DNA from: Gammaproteobacteria bacterium | GTDB taxonomy: Bacteria; Pseudomonadota; Gammaproteobacteria; Pseudomonadales; Cellvibrionaceae | Length of the DNA: 64,000 nucleotides | NCBI GenBank assembly: GCA_004173475.1 | Contig: SEBU01000006.1 | Coordinates: 248,001 to 312,000, forward strand | Reading direction: 5' to 3' | In this document: piece after piece, positions 34,691 through 43,284 of the stretch | How the letters are laid out: each line of letters begins with the position of its first letter | How positions within the stretch are numbered: position 1 is the stretch's first letter | The notes under the pieces: model-generated | The model's input: only the letters and a program-made list of their open reading frames with translations | The model's database searches: none | Told to the model about the DNA's origin: nothing | Translations under genes and position numbers: made by a program

Positions 34691-35154
34691 AAAAAAGGGC
34701 GTCCAGCAAATTAATCATTAACTAGGTAAATTTTAAGCGCAGTTTACTAAACCCTTGGTACACCCAAAATCAAATAACCGTAAATGATGCATAGCAGTCA
34801 GCATCTCGCCTCAATATGCATGGCGAGCGGACCGCATTCAGGTTTAACAGCAATCTAACATTTCGTTGCGCAGAAGAATACTGCATCCAGATTGTATAAA
34901 TTGATAGGAGAAAAACTTATCAGAAGGAACTGAAAAGCACTGGCATCTCAGCACAATATAAATTTACGCGCCAGCATCGCTCAGTATTTTAGATAAATCA
35001 GATGTTATTGTTATATTTTACGGACCGCATTTTCTGCGCGTTGTCAGGTTGTAAATATAGTCTGCAACACAAACTATATTTACAACCAGCCACAATCTAG
35101 GGTGTATGCATCAATCATTTAACAGATTTTTAACTTAATTTTAGACTAAACAAA
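34691..35154. other. 464-base AT-rich gap
   Basis: No gene is visible. The only clear structure is the 15-bp inverted repeat at 35047-35087. The region is visibly richer in A and T than the flanking housekeeping blocks. Confidence 0.4.
35047..35087. repeat. Perfect 15-bp inverted repeat
   Basis: GGTTGTAAATATAGT (35047-35061) is the exact reverse complement of ACTATATTTACAACC (35073-35087), with an 11-base spacer. It lies 68 bases beyond the AraC-type gene stop and 357 bases before the kinase start. No T run follows on either strand, so an operator is as likely as a terminator. Confidence 0.7.
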
Positions 35155-35598
35155 TTAAGCGTAGTCTCTGAATAATTTTCTGAATGCGCTGGGTGACAAT
35201 CCAGTCCACCGCTTAAAGGCATTTGTAAAACTAGTTCTGTCAGAGAAGTATAAGGCTCTGGAAACAAGATCTACACTCATCCCATCATTGATTAAATATT
35301 TAATAGCATAGTGAAAACGGACATCGTCACGCAGTTGAGCAAAATTCGTATCTTGCTCTTGTAAACGACGTTGCAAAGTACGTTTGGTTAGTCCTATATC
35401 TGCAGCAATTTGCTCAACAGATAAGTCTGCGTGTCCAACACGCAAGTGAAGAGCATTAACCACACGACGAGAGACCCCTTCACAATGAGGAATTCTTGCT
35501 AGGGATAAATATTCTTCGTAAGAACGAATATATAGCTGGCTAAACTCACCATCAGTGACGGTGTTTTCGTTATTGTAATTGCGTTGTAGCTGAATCAT
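35155..35598 (-). CDS. Short AraC-type transcriptional regulator
   Basis: The 147-residue protein consists almost entirely of a C-terminal AraC/XylS double helix-turn-helix: LSVEQIAADIGLTKRTLQRRL and VSRALYFSDRTSFTNAFKRWTGLSPSAFR split by short gaps. The usual N-terminal ligand domain is missing; only about 40 residues precede the DNA-binding part. AAGGAG lies 9-10 bases before ATG 35598, so this looks like a true short gene, not a fragment. It may answer to the kinase island or act on the inverted repeat downstream (inference). Confidence 0.82.
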   Translation of the reverse strand: MIQLQRNYNNENTVTDGEFSQLYIRSYEEYLSLARIPHCEGVSRRVVNALHLRVGHADLSVEQIAADIGLTKRTLQRRLQEQDTNFAQLRDDVRFHYAIKYLINDGMSVDLVSRALYFSDRTSFTNAFKRWTGLSPSAFRKLFRDYA

Positions 35599-36074
35599 CT
35601 AAGCCGCTCCTTACGCGATTAGGCATTATGTATTGAAGTTAATTAGAGATGTCCCTTTTAATTGATACCGTATCATAAGAAACTCCTCGTCCTGATCAGG
35701 ACTATATCACAATCATAATCAATGAATATTAGTGTTCATGTAATGAAGTGAACAAAGTGGCACATAAACACACCACCGTTTATTCAATTTTCTTTTGTCA
35801 CTATAGCAATGAATTTTTTAATAACCAAATAAAAAAACTATATAAAAAATTGAAATTTTTATTTTAATTTCTATAAGTATTTTTTAATTTAATGTTGCCA
35901 AAAGTTGCGGGTGAAATCTACAACATTAAATTCGGAATAAAAATTTTTGCAGCGGTGTAATCGGAGAGATTAAATTATAAAAATCAATGACGCGTAAATT
36001 TATTTAAATGTCGTCAAAATCTTCTTTGAAACTTTGCGTGAATTTGTGGATAGCAATCATGCGTACGTGAAAAT
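35599..36074. other. 476-base AT-rich gap
   Basis: A long stretch with runs of A and T (notably 35800-35900) holds the presumed promoter region of the AraC-type gene. I see no gene, no RNA hairpin with T run and no clear repeats. Confidence 0.4.
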
Positions 36075-37982
36075 CTAGTTGCTTGCTAACTCAATCTCCT
36101 CACTAACGCTTAGCCAATTTTCTTCGGTTTCACTCAGCTCTTGCTGTAGCTTTGCTTGCTGCAAAAGAAGCTGTTGTAAATTACTTTTATTTTTTTCATC
36201 GTAAACACTAGCATCGCCTAATTGGTTTTCAATATCCGCCAACTTAATTTGCAGTTTTTCCAATTGAGCTTCTAGATTTTTTAACTTATTCGTGAGGGGT
36301 TTTAATTGCTGACGTTGCGCAGCAGATTGCTGGCGCTGAGATTTTTTATCAATTTTATTTTCATTATGTTGAGGTGCATATTTTTCTTCAGCTGCATTTT
36401 GAATCTGACGCTGCTGAAGTAACCATTTGTAATAATCGTCAAGATCGCCGTCGAACTCGGCTACCTTTCCATCCGCGACTAACAAAAACTCGTTAACTGT
36501 GTTGCGTAACAAATGGCGATCATGCGAAACAATAATCACCGCGCCCTCAAAATCCTGGAGAGCCATAGTGAGCGCCTGACGCATCTCCAAATCCAAATGG
36601 TTGGTAGGTTCATCGAGCAATAATACGTTAGGTTTTTCCCACGCAATTATTGCAAGCGCTAAACGCGCCTTCTCACCACCCGAAAAGTGCGTAATAGGTT
36701 CAAATGCGCGATCACCGTGAAAATCAAAACTTCCGAGAAAATCACGAACTTCTTGTTCGCGCGCCTTAGGCGCTAGTCGTTGAATGTGAAGCGCAGCGGA
36801 TGCATTTATATCAAGCGCTTCCAATTGATGTTGCGCAAAATAACCCAGCTTAAAATGTTCGCCGTTTGTTCGTTCGCCGTTTATTAGCGGCAGAGAACCA
36901 GCAAGCGTTTTTACCAAGCTGGATTTACCCGCACCATTAGGCCCTAGCAGACCTATACGCGTTTCAGCACGGATGGCTAAATTAACTTTTTCTAAAATAC
37001 GTTTTTCACCATACCCGATATCTGCTTGCGCAATATGCACGAGGGGAACAGACATTTTTTCCGAACATGTGAAGGTAAATGTAAAGGGTGAGTCAACATG
37101 CGCAGCAGAAATTTTTTCCATGCGCTCCAATTCTTTAATGCGACTCTGCGCCTGACGGGCTTTAGTGGCTTGGGCACGAAAACGACGAATATAATTTTCG
37201 ACGTGCGCGATACGTTCCTGTTGTTTTTCGTAACTGGCTTGTTGCTGTGCTAATTGTTCAGCGCGTTGACGCTCAAAGGCGGAATAGTTTCCGCTATAGT
37301 TATCCAGCTTTTGACGTTCGATATTTACGATACGATCGACGATGTTATCCAGAAAATCGCGATCGTGCGAAATAATAATTAAAGTCCCTGCGTATCGCTT
37401 GAGCCATTCTTCAAGCCATAAAGTTGCATCTAAATCCAAGTGGTTGGTGGGTTCGTCGAGCAACAATAAATCAGAGGGGCACATTAATGCTTGCGCAAGA
37501 TTCAAGCGTATACGCCAACCGCCTGAAAAATCTGTAACTGGCCGACCACTATCTCCAGCGAGAAAACCCAATCCATTTAATAATTGTTGCGCTCGGGCCG
37601 GGGCGGAATAGGCGTGAATGTTTTCCATTTCGCCGTATAATTTTGCGAGCCTCTCTCCGTTATTGAGAGGGCCTTCTTGCTCTTGAATAATTTCGTTCTC
37701 AAGCCGGCGCAATTCACTGTCACCATCCAATACGTAATCCAGTGCACTACGATGCGTGTGACCAACTTCTTGGGCCATGTGCGCAACACGCCACTGCTTG
37801 GGAATATCCAAGGTGCCAGTATCGCTAGCGAGTTTACCCAAAAGCATTTGGAATAGCGTGGATTTACCACATCCATTAGCCCCGATTAAGCCTACTTTCT
37901 GGCCTGGATAAATAGTGAGGTCGGCAGACTCCAATAGAAATTTGGGGCCGCGCTGAAGGGAGATATTTTGTAATTGAATCAT
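36075..37982 (-). CDS. yheS: ABC-F family ATPase, YheS type
   Basis: This soluble tandem-ATPase protein of 635 residues is ribosome-associated in this family rather than a transporter. The first half has GANGCGKST and FSGGWRIRLNLAQAL with LLLLDEPTNHLDLD. The second has GPNGAGKSS, FSGGEKARLALAI and VLLLDEPTNHLDLE. The linker between them is rich in Arg/Gln, and a coiled-coil tail covers about 540-635. ATG 37982 gives the standard MIQLQNISLQ start; ATG 37991 in frame is an alternative. In Pseudomonas it neighbours algP, as here. Confidence 0.93.
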   Translation of the reverse strand: MIQLQNISLQRGPKFLLESADLTIYPGQKVGLIGANGCGKSTLFQMLLGKLASDTGTLDIPKQWRVAHMAQEVGHTHRSALDYVLDGDSELRRLENEIIQEQEGPLNNGERLAKLYGEMENIHAYSAPARAQQLLNGLGFLAGDSGRPVTDFSGGWRIRLNLAQALMCPSDLLLLDEPTNHLDLDATLWLEEWLKRYAGTLIIISHDRDFLDNIVDRIVNIERQKLDNYSGNYSAFERQRAEQLAQQQASYEKQQERIAHVENYIRRFRAQATKARQAQSRIKELERMEKISAAHVDSPFTFTFTCSEKMSVPLVHIAQADIGYGEKRILEKVNLAIRAETRIGLLGPNGAGKSSLVKTLAGSLPLINGERTNGEHFKLGYFAQHQLEALDINASAALHIQRLAPKAREQEVRDFLGSFDFHGDRAFEPITHFSGGEKARLALAIIAWEKPNVLLLDEPTNHLDLEMRQALTMALQDFEGAVIIVSHDRHLLRNTVNEFLLVADGKVAEFDGDLDDYYKWLLQQRQIQNAAEEKYAPQHNENKIDKKSQRQQSAAQRQQLKPLTNKLKNLEAQLEKLQIKLADIENQLGDASVYDEKNKSNLQQLLLQQAKLQQELSETEENWLSVSEEIELASN

Positions 37983-38045
37983 GGCGCGCATTCTAGCAGA
38001 CTGTTTGCGCTCGGATAAATCTTAATCTAGAAACTATTCAAACTT

Positions 38046-38528
38046 ATGACTGCGCCTGAATCACATCAATCCTTATGGAATTTTGCGCTGGGATTTTACG
38101 CTCGCCAAGGCGTTGCTGAAACCTGCCTACTTTTGCAAGACCAGCACAACGCTAATGTATGCCTGCTGATTGGATTACATTGGCTGGACACACAACGCCG
38201 AACCTTAGCCCCAGAGGATTGGAGTGATTTAGTTGAGCGCACCGGACATTGGACTCGGGAGATAATTGAACCGCTTAGAAAATTGCGGCGCACGCTCAAA
38301 CAAGAGCTTGACGATTTTGAGATGGACGATCTGCAAGACCAAATTCGACAAACAATTAAACAGGCAGAGTTGCTAGCAGAAAAAAAATTACTCGAAGAAA
38401 TTGAGCGATGGTCATTAAAGATTTTACCTAGCCATCAAGCTTTCGAGCCGAATCTTGAAAAGTATTTAGTGAATCTTGGAATTGATGAAGGTCACATTAA
38501 TTCGTTATTGAAAAAATTGTCCGTCTGA
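38046..38528 (+). CDS. TIGR02444 (DUF2390) family protein
   Basis: The 160-residue mostly helical protein has the family start SLWNFALGFYARQGVAETCLLLQD (split) and IGLHWLD, a WTREIIEPLRKLRR segment and a C-terminal LVNLGI. The function is unknown. Its position divergent from an ABC-F gene and next to algP matches PA5251-PA5253 as I recall it. Confidence 0.85.
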   Translation: MTAPESHQSLWNFALGFYARQGVAETCLLLQDQHNANVCLLIGLHWLDTQRRTLAPEDWSDLVERTGHWTREIIEPLRKLRRTLKQELDDFEMDDLQDQIRQTIKQAELLAEKKLLEEIERWSLKILPSHQAFEPNLEKYLVNLGIDEGHINSLLKKLSV

Positions 38529-38530
38529 TA

Positions 38531-38561
38531 GCATCACACTCAACATCATTGGGTGTGATGC
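38531..38561. terminator. Terminator hairpin between the TIGR02444 gene and algP
   Basis: GCATCACACTCAA (38531-38543) pairs with TTGGGTGTGATGC (38549-38561), 13 bp with one G-T pair and a 5-base loop, between two converging stops. T runs are weak on both sides. Confidence 0.6.
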
Positions 38562-38572
38562 CTCTTCACTAA

Positions 38573-39385
38573 TTATTCCACGCTGTCTTGTTTCGGATCA
38601 TCGCTATCCTCGCCTGTGGAAACAGATTCGACGTCCGTATCTGCGTCTGCGCGTGACTCTTCAGACTCCACAGCTTCCACATCGGTCACCGGTGCCTGCT
38701 TGGTTGGTTCTGTTATTTCAGTCTCGGGAGCGATTTCGGTTTCTAGTGCGCTTGATACTGTGTCTTCTTTTTCTTCAGACACAACATTTTTGGCTGGTAC
38801 TTTTTTTGCCGGAGTTTTCTTAACGGGCGCTTTCTTATCCGCTATTTTTTTCACGACGGGTTTTTGGGTGGTCGGCGCCATTTCATCTGCCGCTTCTAAA
38901 GTCACCTTTTGCTCTTCAGCTGCATTATTTTTTTCAGCTTTTTTAATTCTTTTTCGATCAGCTTTTTCGGCCTTTTTTGCATTTTTCTTGTCTTCTTTCA
39001 CAACATCTTTTTCTTCACGGGTAAGCTTTATCTTTTTGCCCAATTTTTTGCCGGCGAGAACTTTACCTACTTTTTTTGCAAATTTTTCTGTCGCTTTTTT
39101 CTGCTCCTTTAACGCGTCGTACACTTCGAGCGCAGCAGTCAGTTTAATATCTAACTCTTCTGAGTTTGCTTGCGCTGTTAACAAGCGATTCTGCGCGGCC
39201 ACAGTGGTGGTACCTTTAGCAGTTAAATCACGGACTTTGGTACGCGCCTGCTCGGCGGCTTTTTGCGCGGTTAGGTAGGCTTTTTCAGCGGCGGCGAATT
39301 GTTGTGCACGGGCTTGTTCAAGCTGTGCAGTAACTTTGGCAATTTGCTGTTCTATATCAGCAATGGCTGTGCTGTTAGTAGGCAT
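38573..39385 (-). CDS. algP: AlgP-like histone-H1-like protein
   Basis: The 270-residue low-complexity protein has a coiled-coil N-terminal third with many Ala/Gln (about residues 5-100) and a Lys-rich middle (ADRKRIKKAEKNN, KKTPAKKVPAK). The C terminus is very acidic (about 205-270). Classic AlgP of P. aeruginosa has long KPAA-type repeats; here they are reduced to a few KKxPAKK units and the acidic tail is extra. AlgP binds DNA and influences alginate genes in Pseudomonas. Identification leans on composition plus the ABC-F/FKBP/AlgQ neighbourhood. Confidence 0.75.
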   Translation of the reverse strand: MPTNSTAIADIEQQIAKVTAQLEQARAQQFAAAEKAYLTAQKAAEQARTKVRDLTAKGTTTVAAQNRLLTAQANSEELDIKLTAALEVYDALKEQKKATEKFAKKVGKVLAGKKLGKKIKLTREEKDVVKEDKKNAKKAEKADRKRIKKAEKNNAAEEQKVTLEAADEMAPTTQKPVVKKIADKKAPVKKTPAKKVPAKNVVSEEKEDTVSSALETEIAPETEITEPTKQAPVTDVEAVESEESRADADTDVESVSTGEDSDDPKQDSVE

Positions 39386-39798
39386 AATGAATTCCTTCGA
39401 AACAAAATATGAATGAAATAACGATAAGTTAGTGTAGTGGTCTGAACTAAAAATGTGTATTACAACCCGGTGACAATTTAGATGCCGCTTGGCAAAATTA
39501 GTAACTTCCTAATGAACGCGTTTATTACTATGGGTGATGTGGTAGATTTTCAAGAACTAACCGCAAACCTTATGGTCACATAGCGTCGGTTCAGTATAAA
39601 TGTCTGCTAATTCAATGCTACACGCTAAAAAATGGGCAAAATACCGCACAATATTGACGTTTTGGTATACCATTGGCGCCCGTTAGGGCTGTAACACCGG
39701 TATATTTCTGCAGGTTGCCCATCAGACGCTTGGCTTAGCTTGTTTGGGCGAACATGAGCCAACATCCTTTAAAAAAATGTAATCCACTAAGGTGCAAA
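39386..39798. other. 413-base gap between divergent algP and the FKBP gene
   Basis: It must hold both promoters. Several TATA-rich hexamers occur (GGTATACCATT near 39662, GGTATATTT near 39698), but none has a convincing -35 partner at 16-18 bases. No gene is visible. Confidence 0.35.
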
Positions 39799-40563
39799 AT
39801 GATTAATAAGAAATTAGCAATAATTGGTTTGATGGCTTCTGCAGCCTTGGTTGCCTGTAAGGAAGAGCCGAAGAAACAGGACGACAGCGCTAAGCTCCAA
39901 ACTCTGGAACAAAAGGCGAGTTACATCATTGGCCAAAACATGGGCAAACAATTTAAACAAAGCGATTTCAATGTAGACACTGATTCCTTTGTATTGGCGA
40001 TCAATGACATTAAAGGCGGAACTGCTGCTCGTATTTCTGATGAAGATGCTCAGAAGATTATGCAAGAATTGACTGACGGCTTGAAAAAGAAACAAGAAGA
40101 AAAAGCTAAGGAATTAAGTAAAACTAATAAAGAAGCCGGTGCAAAATTCCTTGCTGAGAATAAAACCAAAGAAGGCGTTCAAACGACTGCTAGCGGTTTG
40201 CAATATAAAGTTATCACTGCTGGTAACGGCGTAAAACCAAAAGCGACTGATACTGTTAAAGTTCACTACGCTGGTAAATTGCTTGACGGTACTGAGTTCG
40301 ATAGCTCAATCAAACGTGGCGAGCCTGTTGAATTCCCAGTAAACGGCGTAATTCCTGGTTGGGTTGAAGCACTTCAATTGATGCCTACGGGTTCCAAGTG
40401 GGAAGTTTACATCCCATCTGATTTGGCTTACGGCGATGCCGGTCAAGGCCCAACTATTCCACCAGCATCAACTTTGATTTTCACTGTTGAATTGTTGGAA
40501 GTTAAAGCAGCAGCTCCAGAGCCAGCTCCAGCCGCTCCAGCGTCAAAACCAGCTAAGAAATAA
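39799..40563 (+). CDS. FKBP-type peptidyl-prolyl isomerase lipoprotein, FkpA-like
   Basis: The 254-residue lipoprotein has lipobox Cys20 (ALVAC). An N-terminal helical dimerisation domain (about 40-135) precedes an FKBP domain (about 140-240) with VKVHYAGKLLDGTEFDSS, WVEALQLMPTGSKWEVYIPSDLAYG (split) and the tail PAPAAPASKPAKK. It assists folding of periplasmic or envelope proteins by proline isomerisation. ATG 39799 follows AAGGTG; the in-frame upstream ATG at 39754 would bury the signal. In Pseudomonas an FKBP gene occupies the same place beside algP and algQ. Confidence 0.92.
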   Translation: MINKKLAIIGLMASAALVACKEEPKKQDDSAKLQTLEQKASYIIGQNMGKQFKQSDFNVDTDSFVLAINDIKGGTAARISDEDAQKIMQELTDGLKKKQEEKAKELSKTNKEAGAKFLAENKTKEGVQTTASGLQYKVITAGNGVKPKATDTVKVHYAGKLLDGTEFDSSIKRGEPVEFPVNGVIPGWVEALQLMPTGSKWEVYIPSDLAYGDAGQGPTIPPASTLIFTVELLEVKAAAPEPAPAAPASKPAKK

Positions 40564-40583
40564 GTTGATTTAAATTAGCTTAT

Positions 40584-40611
40584 AAAAAAACCCGCCTTGG
40601 CGGGTTTTTTT
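40584..40611. terminator. Terminator after the FKBP gene
   Basis: Seven A and CCCGCC pair with GGCGGG and seven T around a very short TT loop (closing pairs will open in practice). It lies 20 bases past the stop and faces algQ on the other side. Confidence 0.9.
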
Positions 40612-40635
40612 ATTGCTGGCAAACAAGAATAAAAT

Positions 40636-41100
40636 TTATCCGTTTACCAAATCTTTATGAGATGTATGTAAAACAGAAATCATACGATCTTCCGCACTAA
40701 AGCGAATTTCAAGCGTTTCACCGAGCTGAGATAGGTCTTCGTCAAGACTGCTAAGGTCATCGGTCTCCAGATATTTATCATTGAAATCGAGCAGCTTTTC
40801 TGTGGTGTTATCCACTATAGTAAATAAGCGACCAGCTTCGTGTAATGCTTCTTCATCATCAAACTCACGACCTTCTTTAATAAGTTGATCGTAAATTTCA
40901 AAATGCCCTGCTGAGACATAGTCAACCAGAATTTGGCAAAAGTGACGCAACTTATCACCACGTGCCCCTGCATTAATTTGATCAGCACCACCAATATCAC
41001 AGTACTGTACCAGCATGTCTTGGCGTTCCTGTAACCAACGGTCGATGATGATACTCACACCACCCCAGCGCTCTTTAGCGTTTTGACAATTTTCTAACAT
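40636..41100 (-). CDS. algQ: Anti-sigma-70 factor Rsd/AlgQ
   Basis: The 154-residue helical Rsd/AlgQ family protein has the signature start MLENCQNAKERWGGVSIIID and WLQERQDML, with HFCQILVDYVSAGHFEIYDQL in the middle. Rsd binds free sigma-70 region 4; AlgQ of P. aeruginosa affects alginate and siderophore genes. Between the FKBP gene and dsbB it matches PA5254-PA5256 order. Confidence 0.93.
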   Translation of the reverse strand: MLENCQNAKERWGGVSIIIDRWLQERQDMLVQYCDIGGADQINAGARGDKLRHFCQILVDYVSAGHFEIYDQLIKEGREFDDEEALHEAGRLFTIVDNTTEKLLDFNDKYLETDDLSSLDEDLSQLGETLEIRFSAEDRMISVLHTSHKDLVNG

Positions 41101-41230
41101 GCTCGGTTCCTGATTACTGCAGATTATCGGTTATGGCTTCGTGTCGCCGGAGACGCCTATTTAGCAATTAAAGTACATTGCCAGAATCTCTCAAGTCTTG
41201 CCGACACAATAGGTCATCTTGCCGAGGGCT

Positions 41231-41734
41231 TCAACTGACTTTTTGAATTTTTAAACCACGCACCAATTGCCACAGGTTGATTAACGCAAAACCCGCGAAT
41301 GCGATGAGTGACCATTTCGGCAAGCTTAGCCCCAGAACTTTATCAACGTGGGCGCAAGTTCCATCGCCTTGCAGCAAGAGCTTCATGGCTTCCAAAAATG
41401 GAAATACTTCGAACATGTAGGCAAGACCAGGGCCACACGCAGGCACCTGATCTGCAGGGAGACTTTGTAACCACACCTGGTGCTGAGCAAAGTAGCCGCC
41501 ACCGATTGCGGCGATCAAACCCAATACTGCGTAGACACAAATACCTCTGCTTTTAGGATTATGAATAGCTGCAATAAGTCCCAAAATACCAATAAGGTCA
41601 AAGAAGGCGCGCTGTGTAATACAAAGTGGGCACGGCTCCAACTTCATAACATGTTCCATATAGACGCCACATAAAATGGTGAAAACACCGCCTAAAAATA
41701 ACACTACATTGGTTTGGCGAATCGATGGAATCAT
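41231..41734 (-). CDS. dsbB: Disulfide bond formation protein DsbB
   Basis: The 167-residue inner-membrane protein has four membrane segments. It shows the quinone-proximal pair PCPLC (Cys35, Cys38) and the periplasmic pair Cys100 (VPACGPG) and Cys127 (GTCAHV). It reoxidises DsbA and passes electrons to ubiquinone. Two dsbA genes are in this window at 1.3-2.7 kb. A short conserved CPLCITQR supports the assignment. Confidence 0.94.
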   Translation of the reverse strand: MIPSIRQTNVVLFLGGVFTILCGVYMEHVMKLEPCPLCITQRAFFDLIGILGLIAAIHNPKSRGICVYAVLGLIAAIGGGYFAQHQVWLQSLPADQVPACGPGLAYMFEVFPFLEAMKLLLQGDGTCAHVDKVLGLSLPKWSLIAFAGFALINLWQLVRGLKIQKVS

Positions 41735-41893
41735 GGTGGCCTCAGTAATCCGGTTGGGGCGCTTATAGTAAGCAAAAAGATAAGCTTAGGGCCAGATGTT
41801 TGCGACAAATCGTCTATGCTGTAGATAAACGTCGCAGGGCTTTCTACAACTGGCAATATTTATTGGCCAATGGCATATCAGTTTGGAGTTTTC

Positions 41894-42457
41894 ATGAAGT
41901 TGTTGTACACATTTGGCGCGGGCATAGCTTCTTTGGCAAGTGCTTTTATAGCGCCTATCGTATTCGCTAGTAGCGGCGGTGAATCCTTTAAAGAGGGCGT
42001 TAATTACATTGCAATTAAACCACCGCTGGTCGTGAATTACGGCGGCCCAGGGCGTGTTAAATATATCAAGGCCGAACTTTCTTTACGCACGGAAGATGCG
42101 CACAACGCGCAAGAAGTGACACATCACATGCCGCTGATTCGCGACACATTAATTATGCTTATCAGTAGCGTAACCGACGAACAAATGGCGAGTGGAGAAG
42201 GGAAGGAAAAAATGCGCCTTGAAGCTTTGGCCAAGATTAACGAAGCGCTGGAAAAAATCAGTCATCCTGACAGCGGGCATGAGGCTCATGAGGAAGAGGA
42301 AAAAAAACCAGCTAAAGATGAACACAAAAAATCTGAAAAATCTAAAGGTAAAAAACAAGAAAAATCAGACGATGAAGAAGATGAGCATGCGAAAGAGGAA
42401 CATAAAGGCCCGCCCGTAAGCGATTTATTATTTGACAACCTGGTCGTGCAGAAATAA
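41894..42457 (+). CDS. FliL-like protein with charged insertion
   Basis: The 187-residue exported protein has an N-terminal hydrophobic segment (residues 1-25). A FliL-type core (YIAIKPPLVVNYGGPGRVKYIKAELSLRT split, HHMPLIRDTLIMLISS, GKEKMRLEALAKINEAL) is followed by a low-complexity Lys/Glu/His/Asp stretch (about 128-172) and a final LLFDNLVVQK strand. FliL proteins stabilise the flagellar motor, but there are no flagellar genes here; stand-alone FliL-like proteins are common in pseudomonads. The KE-rich insertion interrupts the domain before its last strand, which is odd. GGAG precedes ATG 41894. Confidence 0.8.
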   Translation: MKLLYTFGAGIASLASAFIAPIVFASSGGESFKEGVNYIAIKPPLVVNYGGPGRVKYIKAELSLRTEDAHNAQEVTHHMPLIRDTLIMLISSVTDEQMASGEGKEKMRLEALAKINEALEKISHPDSGHEAHEEEEKKPAKDEHKKSEKSKGKKQEKSDDEEDEHAKEEHKGPPVSDLLFDNLVVQK

Positions 42458-42467
42458 ACACGAAAAT

Positions 42468-42493
42468 AAAAAAGGGCCGAAAGGCCCTTTTTT
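42468..42493. terminator. Bidirectional terminator after the FliL-like gene
   Basis: AAAAAAGGGCC, loop GAAA and GGCCCTTTTTT form a near-perfect hairpin between converging genes. Confidence 0.92.
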
Positions 42494-42509
42494 ATTTAAA
42501 TATCTTTTA

Positions 42510-43202
42510 TCAGCGAGGCAGATGCTTCGGCAGTAAACGGTTTAACACCTCTGCTATGTAACCCAAAAATAAAGTGCCCATACTTGAACGATAATAATGT
42601 GGGTCGCGGTTACCAATCGCCAGCAACCCAAATGCATTTCCATGAACTAAAGGTACGGTAGCGACCGAACCAATGTCATCTGCGTATTTACCGAAAATAA
42701 ATTGCATTTCCTTTTTGCCAAGCGTACCGCAAATCGCACGATTGCTTTTCAGAATACTACCGATGTTATCGCGCGCAGCGGCAAGTGACACAACATGCGC
42801 CTGACTGCTTGGAATTTTGTCGATATTGCCGAAGAAAAATAAACTGGTATATTGGATGTTGAATTCTTTATCAAAACAATAATAAAGCGAATCCACGATA
42901 TCGCCCATGTCCTGACCTTCGAGCAGGGTAAGTACAAGGCGCTTGGTTTTATCAAACAGCTTATCATTTTCGCGTGCGTTATCGAGCAGCTTGCTCAAAC
43001 GGTGACGCATATCCATATTGCGCTCACGCAATACCGAAATTTGTCGCTCAATTAAAGAGACCGCACCGCCGCTTTCATGTGGCAATGACAGCTCAGCGAG
43101 CAGGTCAGGGTAGGCTTCAAAAAAATGGCGATTGTCTTGTAAAAACGCTGCCACTTGTTCCGGCTCTAGGGGATCAGCTAGTGTTTTTTTATTATCGGTC
43201 AT
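42510..43202 (-). CDS. DUF484 family protein
   Basis: The 230-residue protein has the DUF484 start VAAFLQDNRHFFEAYPDLL and SLIERQISVLRERN, then a GAF-like C-terminal domain (VATVPLVHGNAFGLLAIGNRDPHYYRSSMGT split). It usually lies between dapF and xerC; dapF is directly upstream here. The function is unknown. No xerC follows before the FliL-like gene, so the usual order is broken downstream. Confidence 0.92.
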   Translation of the reverse strand: MTDNKKTLADPLEPEQVAAFLQDNRHFFEAYPDLLAELSLPHESGGAVSLIERQISVLRERNMDMRHRLSKLLDNARENDKLFDKTKRLVLTLLEGQDMGDIVDSLYYCFDKEFNIQYTSLFFFGNIDKIPSSQAHVVSLAAARDNIGSILKSNRAICGTLGKKEMQFIFGKYADDIGSVATVPLVHGNAFGLLAIGNRDPHYYRSSMGTLFLGYIAEVLNRLLPKHLPR

Positions 43203-43284
43203 TGACTGTCACCTGTTAAAAATTTATGCAGAAATAATTTTATTTCACAATTGCATAGGAAAATGACGGCTGCATGGAAATGAT

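Noticed and set aside
38616..39278. 220-codon plus-strand frame rich in Ser and Phe
   Set aside because: It is the antisense shadow of the low-complexity algP gene.
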